This document shows, one piece after another, positions 37,321 through 47,744 of a DNA stretch of 64,000 bases. Location of the stretch: the NCBI RefSeq assembly GCF_000719265.1, contig NZ_JOFL01000005.1, positions 62,001-126,000 of the forward strand, given 5' to 3'. Position numbers and translations under genes: made by a program. The notes under the pieces are model-generated. The model was not told the DNA's origin and did no database searches. It worked only from the letters and a program-made list of their open reading frames with translations. Numbering within the stretch: position 1 is the first letter of the stretch; the number at the start of each line of letters is the position of its first letter. Source of the stretch: Streptomyces roseoverticillatus. GTDB taxonomy: Bacteria > Actinomycetota > Actinomycetes > Streptomycetales > Streptomycetaceae.

Positions 37321-37358
37321 GAAAAGTCCTGGTCGAGCGAGTCTGACCAGGACTTTTC
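37321..37358 (+). terminator. Terminator after pyrF
   Basis: A perfect 14-bp stem (37321-37334 with 37345-37358) ending in CTTTTC, with a 10-nt loop, 78 bp after pyrF. Confidence 0.75.
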
Positions 37359-37369
37359 GCTTGTTCTCG

Positions 37370-37398
37370 CTGACTGGAGCGGAATCGGCCGCTAGTCT
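37370..37398 (+). promoter_or_regulatory. Possible promoter of the sIHF gene
   Basis: CTGACT (37370-37375) and TAGTCT (37393-37398) are 17 bp apart and resemble HrdB-type -35/-10 boxes, about 110 bp upstream of the start codon. Confidence 0.35.
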
Positions 37399-37508
37399 CC
37401 GACGAGAGCGAACGTGCAAGCGCGTTGCTCGTTGCTCCCCAGGTGTGGGCCGACTAGGTTCCTCACCGGTCCGTTATCCGACAGTTCGATATCCGAGGTG
37501 ACGTAGGC

Positions 37509-37832
37509 GTGGCTCTTCCGCCCCTTACCCCTGAACAGCGCGCTGCCGCGCTCGAAAAGGCCGCCGCGGCTCGCCGGGAGCGCGCCGAGGTCAAGAATCG
37601 GCTCAAGCACTCCGGAGCCTCGCTGCACGATGTCATCGCGCAGGGCCAGACGAACGAAGTGATCGGCAAGATGAAGGTCAGCGCTCTCCTGGAGAGTCTG
37701 CCGGGCGTGGGCAAGGTCCGCGCCAAGCAGATCATGGAGCGGCTCGGGATCTCCGAGAGCCGCCGTGTGCGCGGGCTCGGCTCGAACCAGATCGCATCCT
37801 TGGAGCGTGAGTTCGGCGGCAAGGCCGCCTGA
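37509..37832 (+). CDS. mihF: Actinobacterial integration host factor (sIHF/mIHF)
   Basis: 107 residues from GTG 37509 (GAGGTGACG upstream). A long N-terminal basic helix (about 9-35) is followed by a helix-two-turns-helix DNA-binding region, [20 protein letters not shown], and the basic C-terminus [19 protein letters not shown]. It is a small nucleoid protein essential in mycobacteria; in Streptomyces it affects sporulation and antibiotic output. The mihF-gmk-rpoZ-coaBC-metK order is the same in mycobacteria. Confidence 0.95.
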   Translation: MALPPLTPEQRAAALEKAAAARRERAEVKNRLKHSGASLHDVIAQGQTNEVIGKMKVSALLESLPGVGKVRAKQIMERLGISESRRVRGLGSNQIASLEREFGGKAA

Positions 37833-37870
37833 CGTTCCCAGGCACTCCCGCGAACCGGGATAATCGCTGC

Positions 37871-38461
37871 ATGAGTACTGCAGTCTCCCGGGGGACGTCC
37901 CCCGTACCCCCGGCCAGACAACCGCGGCTGACCGTGCTCTCCGGCCCCTCCGGGGTCGGTAAGAGCACGGTCGTCGCCCATATGCGCAAGGCGCACCCCG
38001 AGGTGTGGCTCTCGGTCTCGGCCACCACCCGCAAGCCGCGCCCCGGCGAGCAGGATGGTGTCCAGTACTTCTTCGTGGACGACGAGGAGTTCGACAAGCT
38101 CATCGCCAACGGTGAGCTGCTGGAGTGGGCCGAGTTCGCCGGCAACCGCTACGGCACGCCGCGCCAGGCGGTCCTCGACCGCCTGGAGGCCGGCGAGCCG
38201 GTGCTGCTGGAGATCGACCTGCAGGGCGCCCGGCAGGTCCGTGAGACCATGCCGGAGGCTCAGCTGGTCTTCCTGGCGCCCCCGAGCTGGGACGAGCTGG
38301 TCCGTCGGCTCACCGGCCGGGGCACCGAGTCGCCCGAGGTGATCGAGCGCCGCCTCGCCGCGGCCAAGGTCGAGCTCGCCGCGGAGTCGGAGTTCGACGT
38401 CACGCTGGTCAACACCTCCGTCGAGGACGTTGCGCGTGAACTGCTAGCCTTGCTCCGTTGA
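37871..38461 (+). CDS. gmk: Guanylate kinase
   Basis: 196 residues from ATG 37871. P-loop GPSGVGKST (25-33), GMP-binding [17 protein letters not shown] and an [10 protein letters not shown] segment, then the lid [13 protein letters not shown]. It phosphorylates GMP to GDP, feeding GTP and (p)ppGpp pools. rpoZ follows after 34 bp. Confidence 0.96.
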   Translation: MSTAVSRGTSPVPPARQPRLTVLSGPSGVGKSTVVAHMRKAHPEVWLSVSATTRKPRPGEQDGVQYFFVDDEEFDKLIANGELLEWAEFAGNRYGTPRQAVLDRLEAGEPVLLEIDLQGARQVRETMPEAQLVFLAPPSWDELVRRLTGRGTESPEVIERRLAAAKVELAAESEFDVTLVNTSVEDVARELLALLR

Positions 38462-38495
38462 CCATCTTTCTTCACCCCCCTTCGGAAGGCAGAGA

Positions 38496-38768
38496 GTGTC
38501 CTCTTCTATCACCGCGCCCGAGGGCATCATCAACCCGCCGATTGATGAGCTGCTCGAGGCCACCGACTCGAAGTACAGCCTGGTGATCTACGCCGCCAAG
38601 CGCGCCCGTCAGATCAACGCGTACTACTCGCAGCTCGGCGAGGGCCTGCTGGAGTACGTCGGCCCGCTGGTGGACACCCACGTCCACGAGAAGCCGCTCT
38701 CCATCGCGCTCCGCGAGATCAACGCGGGTCTGCTGACCTCCGAGGCCATCGAGGCCCCGGCGCAGTAA
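38496..38768 (+). CDS. rpoZ: RNA polymerase omega subunit
   Basis: 90 residues from GTG 38496 with GGAAGG upstream. It holds the omega core [26 protein letters not shown] (the Lys/Arg pattern that clamps beta-prime) and a C-terminal half typical of actinobacteria. In Streptomyces, loss of omega lowers differentiation and antibiotic production. Confidence 0.95.
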   Translation: MSSSITAPEGIINPPIDELLEATDSKYSLVIYAAKRARQINAYYSQLGEGLLEYVGPLVDTHVHEKPLSIALREINAGLLTSEAIEAPAQ

Positions 38769-38890
38769 AGCGGGGCGGCGTCCACGTCGCCTTCGTCGTT
38801 TTCGTCACCACGGGTCCGGTAGCGCCGCTGCCGGGCCCTTGGTGTGTCATGGGACCTGTACGCAACCGATGGATGGGGAGAGCCCGAGCG

Positions 38891-40099
38891 ATGGACAAGC
38901 CCAAGGTCGTCCTGGGGGTCAGCGGCGGGATCGCCGCCTACAAGGCGTGCGAGCTGCTGCGCCGGCTCACCGAGTCCGGCCATGACGTCCGCGTGGTGCC
39001 GACCGCCTCAGCTCTGCACTTCGTCGGCGAGGCGACTTGGTCGGCGCTGTCCGGCCACCCCGCCGGCACCGAGGTCTGGGAGAGCGTCCACGAGGTGCCG
39101 CACGTGCGCATCGGCCAGGAGGCCCGGCTGGTGGTGGTCGCGCCCGCCACGGCCGACATGCTGGCCAAGGCCGCGCACGGCCTCGCCGACGACCTGCTGA
39201 CGAACACATTGCTCACCGCCCGCTGCCCGGTCGTCTTCGCGCCCGCCATGCACACCGAGATGTGGGAGAACCCGGCCACCCAGGAGAACGTGGCGACGCT
39301 GCGCTGCCGCGGGGCGATCGTCATCGAGCCCGCCGTCGGCCGCCTCACCGGCGTCGACACCGGCAAGGGCCGCCTCCCCGACCCCGAGGAGATCTTCGAG
39401 GTCTGCCGCCGGGTGCTGGCCCGCGGCGCCGCGGCCCCGGTCGCCGACCTCGCCGGCCGGCACGTGGTTATCAGCGCCGGCGGCACCCGCGAGCCGCTCG
39501 ACCCCGTCCGCTTCCTCGGCAACCGTTCCTCCGGCAAGCAGGGGTACGCCCTGGCCCGTACCGCCGTCGCGCGCGGCGCCCGCGTCACGCTTGTCGCCGC
39601 CAACAGCGAGCTGGCCGACCCGGCCGGCGCCGACGTCATACGGGTGGGCACGGCCGTACAGCTGCGGGAGGCCGTTCTGAAGGCCGCCGAGGACGCGGAC
39701 GCCGTCGTGATGGCCGCCGCTGTGGCTGATTTTCGCCCTTCGCATTATGCCGAGGGCAAAATCAAGAAGCGCGACGGCGAGGAACCGGCGCCCGTCGAGC
39801 TCATCCGGAACCCCGACGTCCTCGCCGAGCTGTCGGCGAGCCGGCCGCGCCCCGGGCAGATCGTCGTGGGCTTCGCCGCCGAGACCGACGACGTCCTCGC
39901 CAACGGTCGCGCCAAGCTCGCCCGCAAGGGCTGTGACCTGCTGGTTGTCAATGAGGTGGGGGAGCGGAAGACCTTCGGTTCGGAGGCGAACGAAGCCGTC
40001 GTCCTGGCCCCTGACGGCTCCGAGACCCCGGTTCCCTACGGCCCCAAGGACGACCTCGCCGACACCGTCTGGGACCTCGTCGTGAGGCGTTTCGCTTGA
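38891..40099 (+). CDS. coaBC: Bifunctional CoaBC (PPC synthetase / PPC decarboxylase)
   Basis: 402 residues from ATG 38891 (upstream in-frame ATG/GTG codons at 38849-38873 lack coding character). The N-terminal flavin-dependent decarboxylase CoaC (about 1-180) begins KVVLGVSGGIAAYKACELLR and holds the PAMHTEMWENPATQ loop. The C-terminal CoaB (about 186-402) has SAGGTREPLDPVRFLGNRSS, AAAVADFRP and the KIKK lysine loop. It couples phosphopantothenate to cysteine and decarboxylates the product in CoA synthesis. Confidence 0.96.
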   Translation: MDKPKVVLGVSGGIAAYKACELLRRLTESGHDVRVVPTASALHFVGEATWSALSGHPAGTEVWESVHEVPHVRIGQEARLVVVAPATADMLAKAAHGLADDLLTNTLLTARCPVVFAPAMHTEMWENPATQENVATLRCRGAIVIEPAVGRLTGVDTGKGRLPDPEEIFEVCRRVLARGAAAPVADLAGRHVVISAGGTREPLDPVRFLGNRSSGKQGYALARTAVARGARVTLVAANSELADPAGADVIRVGTAVQLREAVLKAAEDADAVVMAAAVADFRPSHYAEGKIKKRDGEEPAPVELIRNPDVLAELSASRPRPGQIVVGFAAETDDVLANGRAKLARKGCDLLVVNEVGERKTFGSEANEAVVLAPDGSETPVPYGPKDDLADTVWDLVVRRFA

Positions 40100-40197
40100 G
40101 CTTTCCGTGCGCCGGAGCGTGCGAGTGTCGCAGGTCACCAGGCCGGTGATACGAGACAGGATGCCCCAACCACGAGAACGCCGGATAAACTGACCGA

Positions 40198-40232
40198 GGA
40201 CCCAGCGCCGAGCGCAGCTCTCGGCCGGGTCC
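40198..40232 (+). other. Imperfect hairpin in the metK leader
   Basis: An outer 6-bp stem (40198-40203 with 40227-40232) and an inner 6-bp stem (40207-40212 with 40220-40225), in the 175-bp space before metK. It does not resemble any SAM riboswitch I know; role unclear. Confidence 0.35.
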
Positions 40233-40274
40233 GTCAATGATCAGCCAGCAGCCGCTGCAACCCCAGGGAGCGAT

Positions 40275-41483
40275 GTGTCCCGCCGCCTGTTCACCTCGGA
40301 GTCCGTGACCGAGGGTCACCCCGACAAGATCGCTGACCAGATCAGCGACACCGTCCTCGACGCCCTGCTGCGCGAGGACCCCACGTCTCGTGTCGCCGTT
40401 GAGACCCTCATCACCACGGGCCTCGTCCACGTCGCCGGCGAGGTGACGACCAAGGCCTACGCGCCGATCGCCTCGCTCGTGCGCAACAAGATCCTCGAGA
40501 TCGGTTACGACTCGTCCAAGAAGGGCTTCGACGGCGCTTCGTGCGGCGTCTCGGTCTCCATCGGCGCCCAGTCGCCGGACATCGCCCAGGGTGTCGACGC
40601 CGCCTACGAGGCCCGCGTCGAGGGCGATGAGGACGAGCTCGACAAGCAGGGTGCGGGCGACCAGGGCCTGATGTTCGGCTTCGCCTGCGACGAGACGCCG
40701 AACCTGATGCCGCTGCCGATCGAGCTGGCGCACCGCCTTTCGCGCCGCCTGTCGGAGGTCCGCAAGAACGGCACCATCCCCTACCTGCGCCCCGACGGCA
40801 AGACGCAGGTCACCATTGAGTACGACGGCAACAAGGCCGTCCGCCTCGACACCGTCGTCGTCTCCTCGCAGCACGCGTCGGACATCGACCTGGACTCCCT
40901 CCTCGCGCCCGACGTTCGCGAGTTCGTCGTCGAGCACGTCCTCAAGGAGCTCGTCGAGGACGGCATCAAGCTCGACACCGACGGCTACCGCCTCCTGGTG
41001 AACCCGACCGGCCGCTTCGAGATCGGCGGCCCGATGGGCGACGCCGGCCTCACCGGCCGCAAGATCATCATCGACACGTACGGCGGCATGGCCCGCCACG
41101 GCGGCGGCGCCTTCTCCGGCAAGGACCCGTCCAAGGTCGACCGCTCCGCCGCCTACGCGATGCGCTGGGTCGCCAAGAACGTCGTCGCCGCCGGTCTGGC
41201 CTCGCGCTGCGAGGTCCAGGTCGCCTACGCGATCGGCAAGGCCGAGCCGGTGGGCCTGTTCGTCGAGACCTTCGGCACGAACACCATCGACACCGACAAG
41301 ATCGAGAACGCCATCGCCGAGGTCTTCGACCTCCGCCCGGCCGCGATCATCCGCGACCTCGACCTGCTGCGCCCGATCTACGCGCAGACCGCCGCGTACG
41401 GCCACTTCGGCCGTGAGCTGCCCGACTTCACGTGGGAGCGCACGGACCGCGTGGAGGCCCTGAAGAAGGCCGCGGGTCTGTAA
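40275..41483 (+). CDS. metK: S-adenosylmethionine synthetase
   Basis: 402 residues from GTG 40275, with AGGGAG upstream. Signature [15 protein letters not shown], and the phosphate loop [19 protein letters not shown]. It makes SAM from methionine and ATP. In Streptomyces SAM levels influence secondary metabolism. Confidence 0.97.
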   Translation: MSRRLFTSESVTEGHPDKIADQISDTVLDALLREDPTSRVAVETLITTGLVHVAGEVTTKAYAPIASLVRNKILEIGYDSSKKGFDGASCGVSVSIGAQSPDIAQGVDAAYEARVEGDEDELDKQGAGDQGLMFGFACDETPNLMPLPIELAHRLSRRLSEVRKNGTIPYLRPDGKTQVTIEYDGNKAVRLDTVVVSSQHASDIDLDSLLAPDVREFVVEHVLKELVEDGIKLDTDGYRLLVNPTGRFEIGGPMGDAGLTGRKIIIDTYGGMARHGGGAFSGKDPSKVDRSAAYAMRWVAKNVVAAGLASRCEVQVAYAIGKAEPVGLFVETFGTNTIDTDKIENAIAEVFDLRPAAIIRDLDLLRPIYAQTAAYGHFGRELPDFTWERTDRVEALKKAAGL

Positions 41484-41502
41484 GCACGCCGGTCAGACAT
41501 TC

Positions 41503-41545
41503 CACCGGTGCCCGGTGCCCCTTCGAGGGGTGCCGGGCACCGGTG
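41503..41545 (+). terminator. Hairpin terminator after metK
   Basis: A long stem: 13 bp outer (41503-41515 with 41533-41545), a 2x2 TG/TG internal mismatch, a 4-bp inner stem and a TTCGA loop, 20 bp after the metK stop. Confidence 0.75.
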
Positions 41546-41561
41546 CATCGGCGTAGCCGCG

Positions 41562-41806
41562 TCAGACAGCGGGAGGCTCCTCCGAGGGGCCGAACGGCGG
41601 CGGGGCTTCGCCGTCCGGGCCCGGGGCTTCCGGCGGGTCGAAACGCTGCCGGATCGCCTGGGCGGTCTCGGGGCGTGCTGCCTTCTTTGCGCGGCCAGGT
41701 CCGGGTCACCACCCGCGGCGGCCATGTCGCCGGCGCGCTGTGTCCACCACAGGGCGGACGCGTCGTCCCCCGTCTTCGCGGCCCCGGCGGCAGGTAACAG
41801 CAACAT
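41562..41806 (-). pseudogene. Frameshifted minus-strand remnant between metK and priA
   Basis: In the 420-bp metK-priA gap, the minus strand shows strong coding bias split over two frames. One frame gives GDDASALWWTQRAGDMAAAG and GDPDLAA (about 41806-41690). The next, shifted by one base near 41683-41695, gives KKAARPETAQAIRQRF and DPPEAPGPDGEAPPPFGPSE, ending at TGA 41562-41564. Adding one base at the junction joins them into about 81 residues. There is no good SD before ATG 41806, so the 5' end may be lost too. Family not recognised. The rest of the gap (41807-41904) holds nothing clear. Confidence 0.35.
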
Positions 41807-41904
41807 CGCCGGGCTGTCGACAATGCCTCGGCGCCCCTGCGCGCGGGCCGTACCCGCTCCGCACGCCGTCGGCGTTGTCAGTGGGGTCTGGTAGGACTGT
41901 GGCT

Positions 41905-44061
41905 GTGAGCAGCGAGAACGGGCGGTCCCAGGGCAAGCCTCCGGAGCACGGGGAGCAGCTCGCGCTCATACGGGAGAGCGTGCGCGAGGCCAAGGCGAAG
42001 GCGCCCAAGGCCAAGCCGCGCACATGGCGGGGGGCGCCGCTGGCCAAGACGCTGCCCGTCGCGCGCGTGCTCGTCGACAAGGGCCCCGTCCACCTGGACC
42101 GGCTGTGGGACTACGCCGTGCCCGAGGAGCTCGACGCCGACGCCCGGCCGGGCGTGCGGGTGCGGGTGCGGTTCGGCGCCGGGACGCGCAATGTGCGCGG
42201 GGGGCGCCGGGAAGGCGGCGGGCTGCTCGACGGGTACATCGTCGACCGGGTGGCCGAGTCCGACTATCAGGGGCCGCTCGCCGCGATCGCCCAGGTTCTC
42301 TCGCCCGAGCCGGTGCTCAGCCCTGCGCTCTACGAGCTCTGCCGGGCGGTCGCCGACCGCTATGCCGGTTCGCTCGCCGACGTGCTGCAGCTGGCCGTAC
42401 CGCCCCGGCACGCCCGCATCGAGGCCGAGCCGTCGCCCGCGCCGCTGCCCCCGCCGGGGGTGCCGGAGGCCGGGAGCTGGGCGCGCTATCCCACCGGGCC
42501 CGCCTTCCTCGGCGCCGTGGCCCGGGGAGACACCCCGCGGGCCGTGTGGACGGCACTGCCCGGCCCGCACTGGCCGCAGGAGCTCGCGCGGGCCGCGGCG
42601 GCGGCGCTGTCGTCCGGGCGCGGCGCGCTCGTCGTCGTGCCGGACGGGCGGGACGCCGCGCGCGTCGACGCCGCCCTCGGGGAGCTCCTGGGGGAGGGCC
42701 GGCACGTACTGCTGACGGCCGAGCTCGGGCCCGAGGAGCGGTACCGCCGCTGGCTCGCGGTCAGCCGGGGCTCGGTGCGGGCCGTGGTCGGCACGCGGGC
42801 GGCGATGTTCGCGCCCGTGCGGGACCTCGGGCTCGTCGCCGTCTGGGACGACGGGGACGGAAGCCACAGCGCGCAGAACGCTCCGCATCCGCACTCCCGC
42901 GAGGTGCTCGTGCAGCGCGCGGTGCACGAGAATGCCGCGTTCCTGCTCGGCGGCTTCGGCTGCACGGTGGAGGCCGCCCAGCTGGTGAACACGGGATGGG
43001 CCCTGCCGCTCGCCGCCGCCCGCGAGACCGTGCGGGCCGTCGCCCCTGCCGTGCGGACCGTCGGCGACTCCGACGAGGCCCGCGACGCGGCCGCGCGCGC
43101 CGCCCGCCTGCCCAGTCACGCCTGGCAGGCCGCCCGCGAGGGCCTCAAACACGGGCCGGTGCTGGTCCAGGTGCCCCGCCGCGGCTATGTGCCCCGCCTG
43201 GGCTGCGAGCGGTGCCGCGAGCCCGCCCGGTGCGGGCACTGCGCCGGCCCCCTGGAGGCCGGCGGCGCCGACGGCGCGCTGCGGTGCGGCTGGTGCGGGC
43301 AGGAGGCGCCCCCGGGCTGGCACTGCACGGAGTGCGGCGGCTCCCGGCTGCGGGCCCGGGTCGTGGGCGCGGGACGCACCGCCGAGGAGCTCGGCCGGGC
43401 CTTCCCGTCCGTGCCCGTACGGACCTCCGGGCGGGACCACATCCTCGACACGGTGCCCGACCGGCCCGCGATTGTCGTCTCCACGCCCGGCGCGGAGCCC
43501 GTCGCCGAAGGCGGCTACGCCGCGGCCCTGCTGCTCGACGGCTGGGCGCTGCTCGGCCTCCCCGACCTGCGGGCGGGGGAGGAGGCGCTGCGGCGCTGGC
43601 TGTCCGCGGCGGCGCTCGTCCGCGGGCAGGCGGACGGCGGGGTCGTCGTCGTGGTCGCGGAGCCCACGCTGCGGCCCGTGCAGGCGCTCGTGCGCTGGGA
43701 TCCCGCCGGGCACGCGATGCGGGAGCTCGCCGACCGGGCCGAGCTCGGCTTCCCGCCGGTGTCCCGGATGGCGTCGGTCTCCGGGCCGCCGGAGGACGTC
43801 GCCGACCTGCTCGCCGCGGCGGAGCTCCCGGAGGACGCGGAGACGCTCGGGCCGGTGCCCCTGCCGGTCACGGCCGCGGGTCGCCCGCGGCGCCCCGGCG
43901 ACCCGCCGCCGGGGGAGCGGTGGGAGCGGGCCCTGCTCCGGGTGCGGCCCGGGCGGGGGGCGGCCCTGGCCGCGGCCCTCAAGACCGCCCAGGCGGCGCG
44001 GCTCGCTCGCCGCGACGGGGAGCCTGTACGGCTACGGATCGACCCCCCGGACATCGGCTGA
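41905..44061 (+). CDS. priA: PriA-like primosomal protein N' lacking the helicase ATP site
   Basis: 718 residues from GTG 41905 (VSSENGRSQGK). The 3'-end-binding domain (about 40-150, HLDRLWDYAVPEEL) and the zinc region are intact: eight Cys in CERCREPARCGHC, CGWCG and CTECGG. The Walker A GxGKT is absent; the matching place reads ALPGPHWPQELARA. The DEAH box is degenerate (VAVWDDGDGSHS). This is the known actinobacterial form, expected to have no helicase activity and to act as a replication-restart scaffold. It lies upstream of fmt, as in other actinobacteria. Confidence 0.93.
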   Translation: MSSENGRSQGKPPEHGEQLALIRESVREAKAKAPKAKPRTWRGAPLAKTLPVARVLVDKGPVHLDRLWDYAVPEELDADARPGVRVRVRFGAGTRNVRGGRREGGGLLDGYIVDRVAESDYQGPLAAIAQVLSPEPVLSPALYELCRAVADRYAGSLADVLQLAVPPRHARIEAEPSPAPLPPPGVPEAGSWARYPTGPAFLGAVARGDTPRAVWTALPGPHWPQELARAAAAALSSGRGALVVVPDGRDAARVDAALGELLGEGRHVLLTAELGPEERYRRWLAVSRGSVRAVVGTRAAMFAPVRDLGLVAVWDDGDGSHSAQNAPHPHSREVLVQRAVHENAAFLLGGFGCTVEAAQLVNTGWALPLAAARETVRAVAPAVRTVGDSDEARDAAARAARLPSHAWQAAREGLKHGPVLVQVPRRGYVPRLGCERCREPARCGHCAGPLEAGGADGALRCGWCGQEAPPGWHCTECGGSRLRARVVGAGRTAEELGRAFPSVPVRTSGRDHILDTVPDRPAIVVSTPGAEPVAEGGYAAALLLDGWALLGLPDLRAGEEALRRWLSAAALVRGQADGGVVVVVAEPTLRPVQALVRWDPAGHAMRELADRAELGFPPVSRMASVSGPPEDVADLLAAAELPEDAETLGPVPLPVTAAGRPRRPGDPPPGERWERALLRVRPGRGAALAAALKTAQAARLARRDGEPVRLRIDPPDIG

Positions 44062-44123
44062 CGGACCGCCTCCGGCGGGGTGGCCGCGCTCCGGCACGGG
44101 GTGCGCCCGACGGGTGCCGGCCC

Positions 44124-44176
44124 CTTGACTCCGCCGCCACGGCGATCCGCCCCCGCGGCGGGGTCCGGCGGTGCCG
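44124..44176 (+). repeat. Dispersed GC-rich palindromic element, copy B1
   Basis: CTTGACTCCGCCGCCACGGC, then CGATCCGCCCCCGCGGCGGG and TCCGGCGGTGCCG. Its right end pairs with GGCACCGCCG about 22 bp on, forming a longer hairpin. It lies in the 390-bp gene-free stretch 44062-44451, which holds this copy, B2, a repeated GTGCCCGGCACAGGG and no gene I can support. Confidence 0.7.
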
Positions 44177-44288
44177 ACACGCCCTGAGGCGGGGACGGCA
44201 CCGCCGGTGGGCTAGTGGCGAGTTGCTCGCCGTTGCGGCGGGAGCGCGGTGCCCGGCACAGGGGCTGGCGGCCTGCGGGGTCGAGCCT

Positions 44289-44341
44289 CTTGGATCCGCC
44301 GCGACGGCGATCCGCCCCCGCGGCGGGTTCCGGCGGTGCCG
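44289..44341 (+). repeat. Dispersed GC-rich palindromic element, copy B2
   Basis: CTTGGATCCGCCGCGACGGC, then CGATCCGCCCCCGCGGCGGG and TTCCGGCGGTGCCG; only a few differences from B1, 165 bp away in the same orientation. A CGTTGCGGCGGG half-site upstream (about 44230) mirrors the arrangement at copy A. Confidence 0.7.
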
Positions 44342-44451
44342 TAGCAACCCCGGGGTGGGCTCGGCAGGGAAGTGCCCGGCACAGGGCACCCGGCTGCACA
44401 GCCGCCCCCTGGGTCTGCCGCCCGGGCATGCCGGGTCCGCCGCCCGCAGGG

Positions 44452-45027
<576 letters not shown>

Positions 45028-45227
45028 CTACGGAAGAGTCCCGCGTCGGCGGCCCGATTCGGTCAATCTCTCTTGACCACAACGCGCCATGGGCCACCGG
45101 GTCACGGTATGGGGGCGCACATCCGCCGGAATGAGGCGCGTGACTGTCCGTACGCCCCCCGGGCCAAAGGCCCTTTAGACTGGTGGGCCGTTCCGCTCGG
45201 CGCTCGAGGAGAGGTAGTTCGCCACCC

Positions 45228-46163
45228 ATGAGGCTCGTCTTCGCCGGTACCCCCGAGGTCGCCGTCCCCGCCCTCGACGCCCTGCTCGCCTCGGACCGCC
45301 ACGAGGTCGTCGCCGTCGTCACCCGGCCCGACGCCCCCGCGGGCCGCGGCCGCCGCCTGGTCGCGAGCCCCGTCGCCGAGCGCGCGGAGGAGGCGGGCAT
45401 CGAGGTGCTCAAGCCGGCCCGCCCGCGCGACGAGGACTTCCTCGCCCGGCTGCGCGAGATCGCCCCGGACTGCTGCCCGGTCGTCGCCTACGGCGCACTG
45501 CTGCCGAAGGCCGCCCTGGACATCCCCGCGCACGGCTGGGTCAACCTGCACTTCTCCCTGCTGCCCGCGTGGCGCGGCGCGGCGCCCGTGCAGCACGCGA
45601 TCCTCGCGGGCGACGAGGTCACCGGCGCGTCCACCTTCCTCATCGAGGAGGGCCTGGACTCGGGGCCCGTCTACGGCGTGGTCACCGAGGAGGTGCGGCC
45701 CACCGACACCAGCGGTGACCTGCTGACCCGGCTGGCGTTCGCCGGCTCCGGGCTGCTCGCCGCCACGATGGACGGCATCGAGGACGGTTCGCTCAAGGCC
45801 GTGCCGCAGCCCGCCGAGGGCGTCTCTCTCGCCCCGAAGATCAACGTCGAGGACGCCCGGATCGACTGGTCCGCACCGGCGCTGCGCGTCGACCGCGTGG
45901 TCCGCGGGTGCGCCCCGGCGCCGGGCGCCTGGACGCTCTTCCGCGGCGAGCGCCTGAAGGTCATGTCGGCGCCTCCCACCCCCGACCGGGCCGGCCTCGC
46001 CCCCGGCGAGATCGCCGCCGCCAAGAACTCCGTGCACGTCGGTACGGGCTCCCACGCGGTCGAGCTGCAGTGGGTCCAGCCGCAGGGCAAGAAGCCGATG
46101 AAGGCAGCCGACTGGGCCCGCGGCGTCCGCATCGCTCCCGGCGAGCGGCTCGGCGAGGCCTGA
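45228..46163 (+). CDS. fmt: Methionyl-tRNA formyltransferase
   Basis: 311 residues from ATG 45228; GAGGAGAGG lies about 15 nt upstream, somewhat far. The N-terminal Rossmann domain has [16 protein letters not shown], the formyl-THF site [20 protein letters not shown] with the catalytic Asn/His, and a conserved Asp in GLDSGPVY. The C-terminal OB-fold domain binds tRNA. It formylates initiator Met-tRNA. A def gene is not adjacent. Confidence 0.97.
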   Translation: MRLVFAGTPEVAVPALDALLASDRHEVVAVVTRPDAPAGRGRRLVASPVAERAEEAGIEVLKPARPRDEDFLARLREIAPDCCPVVAYGALLPKAALDIPAHGWVNLHFSLLPAWRGAAPVQHAILAGDEVTGASTFLIEEGLDSGPVYGVVTEEVRPTDTSGDLLTRLAFAGSGLLAATMDGIEDGSLKAVPQPAEGVSLAPKINVEDARIDWSAPALRVDRVVRGCAPAPGAWTLFRGERLKVMSAPPTPDRAGLAPGEIAAAKNSVHVGTGSHAVELQWVQPQGKKPMKAADWARGVRIAPGERLGEA

Positions 46164-46242
46164 GGGCGGAGCGGCAAGGAACGGCGCGGGGCGCAGAGCG
46201 TAGGCTGGACACCTTCGCCACCACAGCCCCGGAGCACCTTTC

Positions 46243-47667
46243 GTGAACGACCGTCCCGCCCGCCGCCCCGCAAAGCCCTACCGCCGGCCCAAGGAGGACC
46301 CGGTGCGGATCCTCGCCTTCGAGGCGCTGCGGGCGGTCGACGAGCGGGACGCGTACGCGAACCTGGTCCTGCCGCCGCTGCTGCGCAAGGCCCGGGAGAA
46401 GGGCGACTTCGAGGCGCGTGACGCCGCGCTCGCCACGGAGCTGGTCTACGGCACGCTGCGCCGCCAGGGGACGTACGACGCGATCATCGCGGCGTGCGTC
46501 GACCGGCCGCTGCGCGAGGTGGACCCGCCGGTCCTGGACGTCCTCAGCCTCGGCGCACACCAGCTGCTCGGCACGCGCATCCCGCCGCACGCGGCGGTGT
46601 CCGCCAGCGTGGAGCTGGCGCGCGTCGTCCTCGGCGACGGCCGGGCGAAGTTCGTGAACGCCGTGCTGCGGAAGATCACCGCGCACGACCTGGACGGCTG
46701 GCTGGAGAAGGTCGCCCCGCCGTACGAGGACGACCCCGAGGAGCACCTCGCGGTGGTGCACGCGCACCCGCGCTGGGTCGTCTCCGCCCTGTGGGACGCC
46801 CTCGGCGGCGGCCGCGCCGGCATCGAGGACCTGCTGGAGGCCGACAACGAGCGGCCGGAGGTCACGCTGGTCGCCCGGCCCGGCCGCTCCACCCCGGAGG
46901 AACTGCTGGCTGCCGTCGGCGAGGACTCGGCGCTGCCGGGCCGCTGGTCGCCGTACGCCGTGCGGCTCGCCGAGGGCGGCGAGCCGGGCGCGCTGGAGGC
47001 GGTCAAGGAAGGCCGGGCCGGTGTCCAGGACGAGGGCAGCCAGCTGGTTGCGCTCGCCCTCGCGGCCGTTCCGGTGGACGGGCCGGACGCCCGCTGGCTC
47101 GACGGCTGTGCCGGCCCCGGCGGCAAGGCGGCTCTCCTCGGCGCGCTGGCCGCCGAGCGGGGGGCGGCGCTGCTGGCCTCCGAGAAGCAGCCGCACCGGG
47201 CCCGCCTGGTCGGGCGCGCGCTCGCCGGGAACCCCGGCCCGTACCAGGTCATCGCCGCGGACGGCACCCGTCCGCCGTGGCGCGAGGGCGTCTTCGACCG
47301 GGTCCTCGTCGACGTGCCCTGCACCGGTCTCGGCGCCCTGCGCCGCCGTCCCGAGGCCCGCTGGCGCCGCCGCCCGGAGGACGTGGCGGGCTTCGCCCCG
47401 CTCCAGCGCGACCTGCTGCGGGAGGCGCTGCGCGCGGTGCGTGTGGGCGGCGTCGTGGGCTACGCGACGTGCTCGCCGCACCCGGCGGAGACGAAGGCCG
47501 TCGTGGACGACGTGCTCAAGCGGGACGGCGTGAGCGCGGAGTGGATCGACGCGCGCCCGCACATGCAGGGCGTCCCGGCGCTGGGCGAGGGCCCGGACGT
47601 ACAGCTGTGGCCGCACCTGCACGGCACGGACGCGATGTATCTGGCGCTCCTGCGACGTACGGCCTAG
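46243..47667 (+). CDS. rsmB: 16S rRNA (cytosine-967-C5) methyltransferase
   Basis: 474 residues from GTG 46243. A basic head is followed by a NusB-like RNA-binding domain (about 22-160, LAFEALRAVDERDAYANLVL) and a SAM-dependent methyltransferase domain (about 170-474). The latter has WLDGCAGPGGKAALLGALA and the two catalytic Cys in LVDVPCTGLGALRRRPE and YATCSPHPAETKAVVDDVL. It methylates C967 of 16S rRNA. Confidence 0.95.
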   Translation: MNDRPARRPAKPYRRPKEDPVRILAFEALRAVDERDAYANLVLPPLLRKAREKGDFEARDAALATELVYGTLRRQGTYDAIIAACVDRPLREVDPPVLDVLSLGAHQLLGTRIPPHAAVSASVELARVVLGDGRAKFVNAVLRKITAHDLDGWLEKVAPPYEDDPEEHLAVVHAHPRWVVSALWDALGGGRAGIEDLLEADNERPEVTLVARPGRSTPEELLAAVGEDSALPGRWSPYAVRLAEGGEPGALEAVKEGRAGVQDEGSQLVALALAAVPVDGPDARWLDGCAGPGGKAALLGALAAERGAALLASEKQPHRARLVGRALAGNPGPYQVIAADGTRPPWREGVFDRVLVDVPCTGLGALRRRPEARWRRRPEDVAGFAPLQRDLLREALRAVRVGGVVGYATCSPHPAETKAVVDDVLKRDGVSAEWIDARPHMQGVPALGEGPDVQLWPHLHGTDAMYLALLRRTA

Positions 47668-47744
47668 CGGCCGGGCTCCCGGAGTCGCCGGGCCCTGGAG
47701 CGCGCTACGTGCAGCGGGAGGGCATGGGCTTGGGGCGGCGCCCC

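Noticed and set aside
40100..40274. SAM riboswitch in front of metK
   Set aside because: Only a simple two-part hairpin is visible; none of the conserved SAM-I, SAM-II or SAM-IV core sequences is present.
44062..44451. Short open frames between priA and the HTH gene
   Set aside because: They run through the palindromic repeats, lack ribosome sites and show no consistent codon bias.
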